A stretch of DNA of 64,000 nucleotides from Xanthobacteraceae bacterium (GTDB lineage Bacteria > Pseudomonadota > Alphaproteobacteria > Rhizobiales > Xanthobacteraceae), in contig JAIESR010000006.1 of assembly GCA_019745775.1 (NCBI GenBank), positions 124,001 to 188,000 on the forward strand, read 5' to 3'. The notes under the pieces are model-generated. The model was given only the letters and a program-made list of their open reading frames with translations. It was not told the origin of the DNA and ran no database searches. Made by a program: the position numbers and the translations under genes. Shown here piece by piece: positions 37,289 to 45,464 of the stretch (its first letter is position 1; the number at the start of each line of letters is the position of its first letter).

Positions 37289-38282
37289 ATCAGCAACAGC
37301 ACAAGCGCTCCCACACCCGCACCGAACGCGACAATTGCCTTAGGCAATCTGTGCTCTTGGTGCTGCCGAAGGCGAGTGTCTTTCGGAAACATGTCCGAGA
37401 ATTATCTCGCTTCGCGTGATTCAACCAGCCCTTGTATTTCTTATGTTCCATTACGAAACTTTGGGCGGCGATCCCGCGGTCATGGTGAAAGCGCCTATGC
37501 GCGTTGTTGCGCCCTCGCCCCGGCAAGAGGGTGTTCGCGCCCGGCTTCGACAGGCTGGGCAGCAGGCACGTGGTCTGTTGACGCGATGGAGTGGTGTGCC
37601 GCACGCGGGGCGAGTGCGCAGGTGCTGCCCGAAAACGGCGCCGTCAGCCGGATGACATCCTGTGCATGGCGTGGTGCTGTGACGCCTCACCAACTTCACA
37701 TGCCCGCCACCGCTGTCGTCAGACTTATGCTCATCCCGCCGAATTAATTTGACCCGATCTCGCTTGTGACTATCTTCCTTGGACGCCCTGCGCAGCGAGC
37801 GGGCCGGACGAGCCAGAGTCGGAAGCGGGATGCAGCGTCCCGCGGGCTGGCTCGTGACCAGATCTCCCCGAAGGGCATCGCCCATAGTGGTAAGAGCCGT
37901 AAGAATGTAAGTTTCGAACCTAAACCTATGATCGCTTTCAAGAATTTATCTTACACCCCGATCTTACACCGGATGCCGGCGGTGAAAGAATCTAAAGAAG
38001 AAGCCGCCGGACCGCCGCGGTGGCAAGGCGAGCGTTCCCCGGCGCGCGGACGGCGTGAGCGATCTGCGCGCGGCCGCGGCGGACCTCCGTGAGTGGTCCG
38101 CACCTGAATGCGAGTGCCTCGCGAGCACCCGGGCGCCTGTCGGCGCGCCGCCGCCCCTTCGACTTTCGTCGGGGAAGGACGTGCGGCCCCGCGAGGACGA
38201 TCACGTTGGGGTCGCGCCGCCCGCAAGCCGTGCTACCGTCCGAAGGGGACGGCGCCGGCAAGAGCGCGAAGGCGGAGGGGAC
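37289..38282. other. Gene-poor kilobase, lower GC, possible relic DNA
   Basis: No gene can be supported here. Frames on both strands are rich in Arg, Cys and Ser, lack ribosome sites and match no family I know. Base content is mixed, with an A/T-rich patch at 37890-37970 that repeats ATCTTACACC twice (near 37947 and 37962) and could contain a promoter for the TRAP transporter. The last 200 bases are very GC-rich. The kilobase adjoins the DUF1311 remnant, in keeping with decay after a rearrangement. I see no terminal inverted repeats or transposase. Confidence 0.5.
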
Positions 38283-40352
38283 ATGACGACGGACGGTAAG
38301 GCGCCGCAACAGCCCCGCCCGCAGTCCGAAGCTGCGGCGATCGACGCCGGTCTCGCCGGCGCGGCGCTGCGCAAGGCCGAAGCCTATATCGAAGAGGAAG
38401 AAGGCGCCGCGAACCGCTTCATCGGTTTCGCCGCCGCGTTCGTCACCGCGATCGCGGTCGGCATGTCGCTGTTCCATCTCTACACCGCGATCGCCGGCGT
38501 GCCGCCGCTGTTCACCGATTTCCCGATCGTCTCGACGCAGCCGCTGCGCTACACCCACGTCGCCTTCGTCATGGTGCTGTGCTTCCTGCTGTTCCCGCTG
38601 TCGAAGCGATTCCGCAACCGCATCCAGTGGTTCGACGTGGTCATGGCCGCGGTCGCGGTCGGCATCCTGGTCTACGCCATCGAGGGCGGCGAGGATTTCA
38701 CCGACCGCGCGACGGTGCCGAACCAGACCGACGTCATCCTCGGCACGATCTTCATCGTGCTGCTGCTCGAAGCGACGCGGCGAACGATCGGCTGGATCGT
38801 GCCCGCGGTGTCGCTCGCCTTCATCGCCTACGCCATGGCCGGGCCGTACCTGCCGCCGCCGTGGACCCATCGCGGCTTCGGCATCGACCAGCTGGTCGGG
38901 CATCTGTTCATCACGCTTGAAGGCATCTTCGGCATCCCGGTCGACGTCTCGTCGTCGCTGATCATCCTGTTCACGATCTACGGCGCGTTTCTCCAGCACT
39001 CCGGCGCCGGCAAATTCTTCATCGATTTCTCGCTCAAGCTGATGGGCAACAAGCCGAACGCAGCGGGCCGAACCGTGGTGCTGTCGTCGTTCCTGCTCGG
39101 CGGACCGTCGGGCTCGGGCGTCGCCACCACTGTGACGGTCGGCGCCGTCGCCTGGCCGATGATGCACAAGGCCGGCTTCGAGCGGAACGCCGCCGGCGGC
39201 CTGCTCGCGGCCGGCGGACTCGGCGCGATCATCTCGCCGCCGGTGCTCGGCGCCGCCGCCTTCCTGATCGCCGAGTTCCTGAAAATCAGTTATCTGGACG
39301 TGATCTGGATGGCGCTGATCCCGACGTGCCTCTACTATCTGGCGCTGCTGTTCATGGTCGAGCTCGATGGCCGTCGCTTCGGCGGCGGCGCGGGCGCCAC
39401 CGTCGAGAATTTCTCCTGGTGGCAGTCGTTCCATTTCATCTCGCTGATCGCCATTATCTTTTTCATGCTGATCGGGCGCTCGCCGGCGCTGTCGGTGTTC
39501 TATGCCACCGTGCTCGCCTATCTCCTGAGCTTCCTGACCCGCGAGACCGCGCTGAAGCCGAGGCGCCTGGTGCGCGCCCTGGCGGACGGCTCGACCAGCG
39601 TGCTCACCGCGGCCATCACCTGCGCCACCGCGGGCATCATCGTCGGCGTGGTCACGCTGACGGGGCTCGGGCAGAAGTTCGCCGATATCGTCATCAGCTA
39701 TGCCGGCGGCAGCCTGCTGCTCACGGCTGTCTACACCGCGCTGGTGGTCTGGATCATCGGGCTCGCGGTGCCGGTGACCGCGTCCTATATCATCTGCGCC
39801 GTGATCGCGGCGCCAGCGATGATTAAGCTCGGCGTGCCGGCGGTCGCCGCGCACATGTTCATCTTCTACTACTCGGTGCTCTCGGAGGTGTCGCCGCCGA
39901 CCGCGCTGTCGCCGTTCGCGGCCGCCGCGGTCACCGGCGGCGATCCCTACAAGACCACGCTCCAGGCATGGAAGTACACGCTCCCGGCCTTTATCGTGCC
40001 GTTCGTGTTCGTGCTCGACCCGCAAGGCATCGGCCTGCTGCTGGAGCTCCCGAACAACGGATCGTGGGTCGACATCGTCCAGATCACCGTGAAGACGGGA
40101 CTGGGTCTCGCCGCGCTGGCCTCGGCGGCGCAAGGCTGGGCGCTACGCAAGACCACGCGCGCCGAGCGGCTGTTGCTGCTGCTTGCGGGCCTCCTGATGA
40201 CGTTCCCGGGCTTGCTCGAAGCGTTGATGGAGGCCATCATCGGCCGCGACATCGATTACACCGCGACATTTGGCATCCTGATCGGCGCCGCCGTGGTGAT
40301 AAAACAATGGATGTTGCCGGCACCGCCCGAGATGAAGGCGACCAGCCGGTGA
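38283..40352 (+). CDS. TRAP transporter, fused 4TM/12TM permease
   Basis: The 689-residue membrane protein joins the small (DctQ-like) and large (DctM-like) permease units of a TRAP transporter in one chain, the form found with TAXI-type receptors. Near the middle it has LGGPSGSGVATTVTVGA and AAGGLLAAGGLGAIISPPVLGAAAF, the transport-site motifs, and the related LSEVSPPTALSPFAAAA in the second half. It uses ion gradients for uptake of organic acids. The ATG at 38283 has GGAGGGG 2-3 bases upstream in a rich purine stretch; a longer frame to 38055 is Arg-rich and rejected. The receptor follows 14 bases later. Confidence 0.92.
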   Translation: MTTDGKAPQQPRPQSEAAAIDAGLAGAALRKAEAYIEEEEGAANRFIGFAAAFVTAIAVGMSLFHLYTAIAGVPPLFTDFPIVSTQPLRYTHVAFVMVLCFLLFPLSKRFRNRIQWFDVVMAAVAVGILVYAIEGGEDFTDRATVPNQTDVILGTIFIVLLLEATRRTIGWIVPAVSLAFIAYAMAGPYLPPPWTHRGFGIDQLVGHLFITLEGIFGIPVDVSSSLIILFTIYGAFLQHSGAGKFFIDFSLKLMGNKPNAAGRTVVLSSFLLGGPSGSGVATTVTVGAVAWPMMHKAGFERNAAGGLLAAGGLGAIISPPVLGAAAFLIAEFLKISYLDVIWMALIPTCLYYLALLFMVELDGRRFGGGAGATVENFSWWQSFHFISLIAIIFFMLIGRSPALSVFYATVLAYLLSFLTRETALKPRRLVRALADGSTSVLTAAITCATAGIIVGVVTLTGLGQKFADIVISYAGGSLLLTAVYTALVVWIIGLAVPVTASYIICAVIAAPAMIKLGVPAVAAHMFIFYYSVLSEVSPPTALSPFAAAAVTGGDPYKTTLQAWKYTLPAFIVPFVFVLDPQGIGLLLELPNNGSWVDIVQITVKTGLGLAALASAAQGWALRKTTRAERLLLLLAGLLMTFPGLLEALMEAIIGRDIDYTATFGILIGAAVVIKQWMLPAPPEMKATSR

Positions 40353-40366
40353 AAGGGAGAAAGACG

Positions 40367-41338
40367 ATGAAGCAGTGCCGCACGCTGGCGATCACCGCCG
40401 CCGCTTTCTGCGCGTTCGCATTTGCCGGCGCGACGATGGCGCAGCAGACCGCGATCGGTATCGCGACCGGCCCGACCGCCGGCGTCTACTATCCGCTCGG
40501 CGGCGGCATGGCGAACGTGCTGTCGAAGCACGTGCCCGGCCTCCAGGCGACGGCGCGCGCGACCGGCGGCTCGGTCGACAATCTGCGGCTCATCCAGAGC
40601 GGCAACAGCGAGCTCGGCTTGTCGATGGTCGACGCCGCGCGCGACGCGCACCAGGGCGAGGACAAGTTCAAGGGCAACCCGGTCGATGTGCGCACGCTGC
40701 TGGTGCTCTATCCCAACCGCATGCACGTCGTGTCGATCGACGGCATGGGCATCGAGAAGATCGAGGACATCAAGGGCAAGCGCGTGTCGTCGGGACCGCC
40801 CGGCAGCGCCACCGAGGTGATGGCATTCCGCGTGATCGAGGCGGCCGGGCTCGACCGCAACAAGGACATGCAGCGCGAGCGGCTCAATGTCGGTGAATCG
40901 GTGAACGCGATCAAGGATCGCCGCATCCAGGCGTTCTTCTGGGTCGGCGGGCTGCCGACCGCGGGCGTCACCGATCTCGGCGCCACGCCGGGGGTGAAGA
41001 TCAGGATGGTCGACACCGGCCACCTGGTCGAGAAGATGAACGCGAAGTACGGCGCCGGCCTCTACAGCGTCGGCGTCATTCCGGCCAAGACCTATCCTGG
41101 CCAGGACAAGGACAACCCGATCGCGGTGGTGCAGAACATCCTGATCGCCAGCGCCAAGATGCCGGACCAGATGGCCTACGACATCGTCAAGACCTTCATC
41201 GAGAAGCGCGACGAATTGATCGCGGTGCATGCCGAGGCGGCGAGCCTCACGCTCGAGAACCAGTTGCGCAAGAACACCACCGTGCCGTGGCACCCCGGCG
41301 CCGAGCGCTACCTCAAGGAGCGCGGCGTGAAGATGTGA
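40367..41338 (+). CDS. TAXI family TRAP transporter solute receptor
   Basis: The 323-residue periplasmic receptor has a signal peptide (AAAFCAFAFAGATMAQQ) and TAXI motifs: IGIATGPTAGVYYPLGGGMANVL-type start (residues 30-50), VDNLRLIQSGNSELGLSMVDAA and FWVGGLPTAGVTDL. It binds the substrate and delivers it to the fused permease upstream, 14 bases away. AAAGGGAGAAAG precedes the ATG. TAXI receptors are known for glutamate and other acids; the ligand here cannot be inferred. Confidence 0.9.
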   Translation: MKQCRTLAITAAAFCAFAFAGATMAQQTAIGIATGPTAGVYYPLGGGMANVLSKHVPGLQATARATGGSVDNLRLIQSGNSELGLSMVDAARDAHQGEDKFKGNPVDVRTLLVLYPNRMHVVSIDGMGIEKIEDIKGKRVSSGPPGSATEVMAFRVIEAAGLDRNKDMQRERLNVGESVNAIKDRRIQAFFWVGGLPTAGVTDLGATPGVKIRMVDTGHLVEKMNAKYGAGLYSVGVIPAKTYPGQDKDNPIAVVQNILIASAKMPDQMAYDIVKTFIEKRDELIAVHAEAASLTLENQLRKNTTVPWHPGAERYLKERGVKM

Positions 41339-41360
41339 GTACGCGACGCGGCGTCACTTG

Positions 41361-41762
41361 ATGCGCGGTCCGTTGCTGTTGCAATGGCGCCTCGCGACGA
41401 TCGCGGGCGGCTTCCTATTCGGCCTCTTCGCCGACCGGCGCCCGCTCGGCGAGTCGTTCCTGGCGCATCCGATCGTGGTGTACGCCGGTATCGCGGGATT
41501 GGGTCTGCTGGTCCTGCGCCTCGCGTTGCGCCGCCCGGTGCCCGAGGTGATCCCGGAGCGCGCGATCGTCGTCGGCTTCGCTCTCGGCATCGCCGCGTTT
41601 CTCGTCGGCAACTATCGGCGTGCATCTTATCTCGCCGCGCTGAAGCGCCGCATTGTTGACGCGGCATTTACCAAGTTTCGCCGCGCGGGAGGAATCGGGT
41701 TCCCGGGGGCGCGTGATCCGCACCGCGCGATTAACGCGTTCGCAACGTTAATCCGGCAATAA
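41361..41762 (+). CDS. Small membrane protein, hypothetical
   Basis: The 133-residue frame shows two or three hydrophobic helices (FLAHPIVVYAGIAGLGLLVLRLAL and ERAIVVGFALGIAAFLVG) and a charged, poorly structured C-terminus. ATG at 41361 or the adjacent TTG at 41358 may be used; no strong ribosome site is visible. It lies 22 bases after the TAXI gene in the same direction, but a transport role is not implied by sequence. An 8-bp inverted repeat falls in its last codons. It may be real but is not recognised. Confidence 0.45.
   Translation: MRGPLLLQWRLATIAGGFLFGLFADRRPLGESFLAHPIVVYAGIAGLGLLVLRLALRRPVPEVIPERAIVVGFALGIAAFLVGNYRRASYLAALKRRIVDAAFTKFRRAGGIGFPGARDPHRAINAFATLIRQ
41729..41753. promoter_or_regulatory. 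Perfect 8-bp inverted repeat upstream of the cell wall hydrolase gene
   Basis: GATTAACG (41729-41736) and CGTTAATC (41746-41753) are exact reverse complements around 9 bases. It lies about 90 bases before the cell wall hydrolase start. It contains two TTAA half-sites but with a 13-base gap, not the 7 bases expected for CtrA. It may be an operator for an unknown regulator. A 9-base direct repeat GTCTGTAGC follows at about 41813-41830. Confidence 0.35.
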
Positions 41763-41840
41763 AGAAATCCGTCGCATTTGCGCCATCGCGGCGCCGCGTC
41801 ACGACGGCAGTGTCTGTAGCGTCTGTAGCGTTGCGTATGA

Positions 41841-43172
41841 GTGGGGTGGATGGTTGCGTTGCGTTTGAGGCCGAAGGGCGGCCTTGTCACGCCCTTCGGC
41901 CTTGGCATTCTGGCTTGCATCGGTGCGCCAAGCGCAATCGGGTCGCAGGATCTGGCGGCGCTGGTCGCGCGCCAGCCTGCTGTTGCCGAACGGCCGGTGG
42001 CGCCGCGGTTCTCGCTGGTCTCGGCTGCGCACGGCGCGACCTTCACCATGCCGCGCCCGATGAGTGCGGCGATGCCGGTGTCGCTGAGCTACGCGCTCGC
42101 CGGTCTCGATACCAGCTTCGCCGGCATGACCGATTCGATCCGCGAGCGCTTGCTCGGCGAAGCGCTGATGGTGCCCGACGACGTCGAGGTGCCGGTCGCG
42201 AACCGCGCGCGCAAGGGTGACCGCCTGCCGGTTCCGCCGAGCGAGCCGCCGGCCGAGGCGGCTGCGCGCGAACAGGCACCGCCGGCGAGTGGTGAAACGC
42301 CGGGTGCGCCCGCAATTCTTGCGCCGGACACGGTGCTGCCGCAGGACTTGCGCGGCGCCGCCGCCGAATTCGTCGACGGCCTCGCGATCGGCATCGGCTT
42401 CACCCGCGAGGAGGCCGATCCGGCGTTCCTGATGGCGCGGCTCTATTTCGGTGGTGCGCCGATGGGCGAGACCCTGGAGCGTGTGAAGCCGTGGGAACCT
42501 GGCGAGGCGCCCAATGTCGAGACGCTGGCGGTGTCCGTCGACGCCGAGGTGACGACCGCGTCGATCGCGCCGGATCCCGTGCCGGTGACGCGGCCGCCCG
42601 CGACGGCCGGTACGGGCGAGACCATCGCCGCCAAGGGCGAGGTCACCGGCGAGGGTCGCCGTCCGATGTCGCCAGCCGAGCGTCTCGGCCTCAATGCCTC
42701 GACCCGCGCCAAGCAGGAGAAATGTCTCGCCGAGGGCATCTATTTCGAGTCGCGCGGCGAGCCGGTGCGCGGCCAGATCGCGGTGGCGCAGGTGATCCTC
42801 AACCGCGCGTTCTCGGGGAAATATCCCTCAAGCGTGTGCGGCGTCGTCTACCAGAATGCGCACCGCTATCTCGCCTGCCAGTTCACCTTTGCCTGCGACC
42901 GCCATCCCGACGTGATCAAGGACCAGGCCGCCTGGAAGCGCGCGATGGCGGTGGCGCAGGGCACCCTCGACGGCAAGCTCTGGCTGCCGGAAGTCGGCAA
43001 GGCCACGCATTATCACGCCTATTGGGTGCGGCCGGGCTGGGTGCGCACGATGCAGAAGCTGCACCGCATCGGCGTGCACACCTTCTACCGCCCGCGCAAC
43101 TGGGGCGACGGCGCCGACGCGCCGGAATGGGGCGACGCCACCGCGACCGCGGAAGCGACCCGCGCATTGTAG
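41841..43172 (+). CDS. Cell wall hydrolase, SleB type (PF07486)
   Basis: The 443-residue exported protein has a hydrophobic N-terminal signal (GLVTPFGLGILACIGAPSAIG), a long Pro/Ala-rich middle, and the SleB catalytic domain from about residue 290: CLAEGIYFESRGEPVRGQIAVAQVILNR-type start, then SVCGVVYQNAHR and CQFTFACD. The Glu in YFESRGE is the likely catalytic acid of this lytic transglycosylase-like fold. It probably remodels peptidoglycan in growth or division. The start is GTG at 41841 or the ATG at 41850; neither has a perfect ribosome site. Confidence 0.85.
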   Translation: MGWMVALRLRPKGGLVTPFGLGILACIGAPSAIGSQDLAALVARQPAVAERPVAPRFSLVSAAHGATFTMPRPMSAAMPVSLSYALAGLDTSFAGMTDSIRERLLGEALMVPDDVEVPVANRARKGDRLPVPPSEPPAEAAAREQAPPASGETPGAPAILAPDTVLPQDLRGAAAEFVDGLAIGIGFTREEADPAFLMARLYFGGAPMGETLERVKPWEPGEAPNVETLAVSVDAEVTTASIAPDPVPVTRPPATAGTGETIAAKGEVTGEGRRPMSPAERLGLNASTRAKQEKCLAEGIYFESRGEPVRGQIAVAQVILNRAFSGKYPSSVCGVVYQNAHRYLACQFTFACDRHPDVIKDQAAWKRAMAVAQGTLDGKLWLPEVGKATHYHAYWVRPGWVRTMQKLHRIGVHTFYRPRNWGDGADAPEWGDATATAEATRAL

Positions 43173-43175
43173 AGA

Positions 43176-44075
43176 TCAAATATCGATATCGAGCGCGACG
43201 TCGAGCGCGGGCGCCGAATGCGTGATCCAGCCGGATGACGCATAGTCGACGCCGGTCGCGGCCACCGCCGCGATCGTTTCGAGCGTGATGCCGCCGGAGG
43301 CTTCCAGCACCACGCGCCGGTTCGCCATCGCCACCGCCTTGCGCATATCGGTGACGCTCATGTTGTCGAGCAGCACCACGTCGGCAAGGCCGGTTTCCAG
43401 AACCTCGGCAAGCTGATCGAGGGTGTCGACCTCGATCTCGATCTTGACCAGGTGCCCGGCATTGGCGCGCGCGCGCTCCAGCACCGGGCGTACGCCGCCG
43501 GCGACGGCGATGTGGTTGTCCTTGATCAGCATCGCATCGTCGAGGCCGAAGCGGTGATTGAAGCCGCCGCCGCAGCGCACCGCATATTTCTCGAGCGCGC
43601 GCAGACCGGGGGTGGTCTTGCGGGTGCAGCAGATGCGGGTCCGCGTGCCCTTCACGCGCTTCACGAATTCGGCGGTGGCGCTAGCGATACCGGAGAGATG
43701 GCCGAGGAGATTGAGCGCGGCGCGCTCGGCCGCGAGGACGGCGTGCGCGTCGCCCGCGATGTTCAGCAGTTGGGTCTTCGCCGCAACGATATCGCCATCG
43801 CGGGCGCTGGCCTTGATGTCGATTTCGGATGCCAGCCGGCGGAACGTGGCCGCGACCAGCGGCAGGCCGGAAATCGCGCCGGCCTTGCGCGCCACCACGA
43901 CGGCGCGCGCCGGCGTCCCGGCCGGAATGGTCGCGATCGACGTGACGTCGCCGGCGCGACCGAGATCCTCGGCCAGCGCACGCTCGACCGCGGCGTCGAT
44001 CTCCAGTGGCGACAGGAAGCCCTCTGGATAGGTGAGGGAGGTGATCGAAGGAACCGACGACAGGCTCTGCAGCAT
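43176..44075 (-). CDS. nadC: Quinolinate phosphoribosyltransferase (nicotinate-nucleotide diphosphorylase)
   Basis: NadC turns quinolinate and PRPP into nicotinate mononucleotide, the third step of de novo NAD synthesis. The 299-residue product shows [36 protein letters not shown]-type core (about residue 150), [18 protein letters not shown], and [20 protein letters not shown]. All substrate-binding Arg/Lys/His in these blocks are present. It starts 35 bases after the nadA stop, so the two form an operon. The ribosome site is GAGG, 7 bases upstream. Confidence 0.95.
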   Translation of the reverse strand: MLQSLSSVPSITSLTYPEGFLSPLEIDAAVERALAEDLGRAGDVTSIATIPAGTPARAVVVARKAGAISGLPLVAATFRRLASEIDIKASARDGDIVAAKTQLLNIAGDAHAVLAAERAALNLLGHLSGIASATAEFVKRVKGTRTRICCTRKTTPGLRALEKYAVRCGGGFNHRFGLDDAMLIKDNHIAVAGGVRPVLERARANAGHLVKIEIEVDTLDQLAEVLETGLADVVLLDNMSVTDMRKAVAMANRRVVLEASGGITLETIAAVAATGVDYASSGWITHSAPALDVALDIDI

Positions 44076-44110
44076 GGCACGCCTCTATCAAAGGACCTTG
44101 TGAATTCAGC

Positions 44111-45211
44111 TTACGCCCTCAGGTTCACCATCGCCTCGACCGAGCGCCGCGCCTTGGCGGCGATCACGGGATCGATCACGACCTCCTCCTTGAGGTAGAC
44201 GAGGCTGTCGAGGATGTTAGGCAGGGTGATCCGTTTCATGTGCGGGCAGAAGTTGCAGGGGCGCACGAATTCGACGTCCGGCAGCTCGGTCTTCACGTTG
44301 TCGGCCATCGAGCATTCGGTGACCATCACCACGCGCTTGGGATTGTGCTTGCGCACCCAGTCGATCATCCCGGCGGTCGAGCCGGTGTAGTCGGCTTCCG
44401 CGAGCACGTCGGGCGGGCATTCGGGATGCGCGATGATCTGTATGCCGGGCTCGTCGCCGCGCACGCGGCGGAGCTCCTCGCCGGTGAAGCGCTCGTGCAC
44501 CTCGCACGCGCCCTTCCAGGCGATGATCTTCTTCGTCGACTGCGACGCGACGTATTTCGCGAGATACTGGTCGGGCAGGAAGATCACGGTGTCGCTATCG
44601 AGGCTCTCGACCACCTGCACCGCGTTCGACGACGTGCAGCAGATGTCGACCTCGGCCTTCACCTCGGCCGACGTATTCACGTAGGCGACGACCGGTACGC
44701 CCGGGAATTTCTTGCGCAGCAGCCGCACATCCTCGCCCGTCACCGACGCGGCGAGCGAGCAGCCGGCGCGCAGATCCGGGATCAGCACGGTCTTGTCGGG
44801 GTTCAGGATCTTCGAGGTCTCGGCCATGAAGTGCACGCCGCCTTGCACGATGATGTCGGCGTCGACTTTGGTGGCCTCGCGCGCGAGCTGGAGCGAATCG
44901 CCCACATAGTCGGCGACGCAGTTGTAGATCTCCGGCGTCTGGTAGTTGTGCGCCAGGATGACGGCGTTGCGCTCCTTCTTGAGCGCATTGATCGCCTTCA
45001 CATAGGGCGCAAAGAACGGCCACTCGACCGGCGGGATCACGGCCTTCACGCGCTCATAGAGATGCGCGGTCTCGCGGCTGACCTGCTCGTTCCACTCAAG
45101 CGACGGCATCGGCAGCACGCCAAAGCGGCGTGCGGCCGCCGATAGGCCTGCCGTCGGCGGCGGGACGGGCGGCGAAACTGAAGTGGGACCAAAGGCTTGC
45201 AGGATCGGCAT
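44111..45211 (-). CDS. nadA: Quinolinate synthase A
   Basis: NadA condenses iminoaspartate with dihydroxyacetone phosphate to quinolinate with a 4Fe-4S cluster. The 366-residue product has [21 protein letters not shown] near the start of the core and the three cluster Cys in RAGCSLA (about residue 150), KGACEVHE (about 237) and PCNFCPH (about 317). ATG at 45211 is chosen for its GGAGG 5 bases upstream. A longer frame to 45265 reads through the operator palindrome and is rejected. nadB, which supplies iminoaspartate, is not adjacent. A perfect palindrome 15-41 bases upstream of the start is the likely NadQ operator. Confidence 0.95.
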   Translation of the reverse strand: MPILQAFGPTSVSPPVPPPTAGLSAAARRFGVLPMPSLEWNEQVSRETAHLYERVKAVIPPVEWPFFAPYVKAINALKKERNAVILAHNYQTPEIYNCVADYVGDSLQLAREATKVDADIIVQGGVHFMAETSKILNPDKTVLIPDLRAGCSLAASVTGEDVRLLRKKFPGVPVVAYVNTSAEVKAEVDICCTSSNAVQVVESLDSDTVIFLPDQYLAKYVASQSTKKIIAWKGACEVHERFTGEELRRVRGDEPGIQIIAHPECPPDVLAEADYTGSTAGMIDWVRKHNPKRVVMVTECSMADNVKTELPDVEFVRPCNFCPHMKRITLPNILDSLVYLKEEVVIDPVIAAKARRSVEAMVNLRA

Positions 45212-45225
45212 CACGTCCTCCAGAC

Positions 45226-45252
45226 CTAATATGCTCACTTTGAGCATATTAG
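45226..45252. promoter_or_regulatory. Perfect 27-bp palindrome, likely NadQ operator of nadA-nadC
   Basis: The 12-base arms CTAATATGCTCA (45226-45237) and TGAGCATATTAG (45241-45252) are exact reverse complements around a 3-base centre. The site ends 15 bases before the nadA ATG, so a bound repressor would cover the start region of the transcript. The core ATATGCTC-N-GAGCATAT agrees with my recollection of NadQ sites in other Alphaproteobacteria. A gene for a NadQ-type regulator lies in the window at 54768-55751. Confidence 0.8.
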
Positions 45253-45293
45253 GGTATAAAAACATCCGGCGGGACGCCGGCAGTGCTCAGAGG

Positions 45294-45318
45294 GTTTATC
45301 CTCACTTCGAGCAAAATA
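45294..45318. promoter_or_regulatory. Degenerate second copy of the NadQ-type operator
   Basis: On the minus strand the sequence TATTTTGCTCGAAGTGAG and what follows matches the primary site at 18 of 25 positions, including TGCTC, AAGTGAG and ATA. Its centre is 67 bases from that of the first box, further from nadA and about 160 bases from the start of the divergent MFS gene at 45465. It could help DNA looping for nadA repression or bring the MFS gene under the same control. Confidence 0.5.
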
Positions 45319-45464
45319 GATATAGCACGTCCGATCCCATCCTGCCAGCCCCCGACCGTCGTTTCATTCGAGGGCTGCCATGCGCTCGCGGATGGAGGGT
45401 CTGACCAAGTTGTGATTGGGGCGGCGCGGCATGCGCCATATGGTGCGTCGCGCCGGAGAGATTC

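Noticed and set aside
37451-37885. A 144-codon Cys/Arg-rich frame on the minus strand in the gene-poor kilobase
   Set aside because: There is no ribosome site and no family. The Cys pairs are irregular.
37289-38282. Insertion sequence remnant
   Set aside because: I could find no transposase fragment, terminal inverted repeats or target duplication by eye, so only a general relic is stated.
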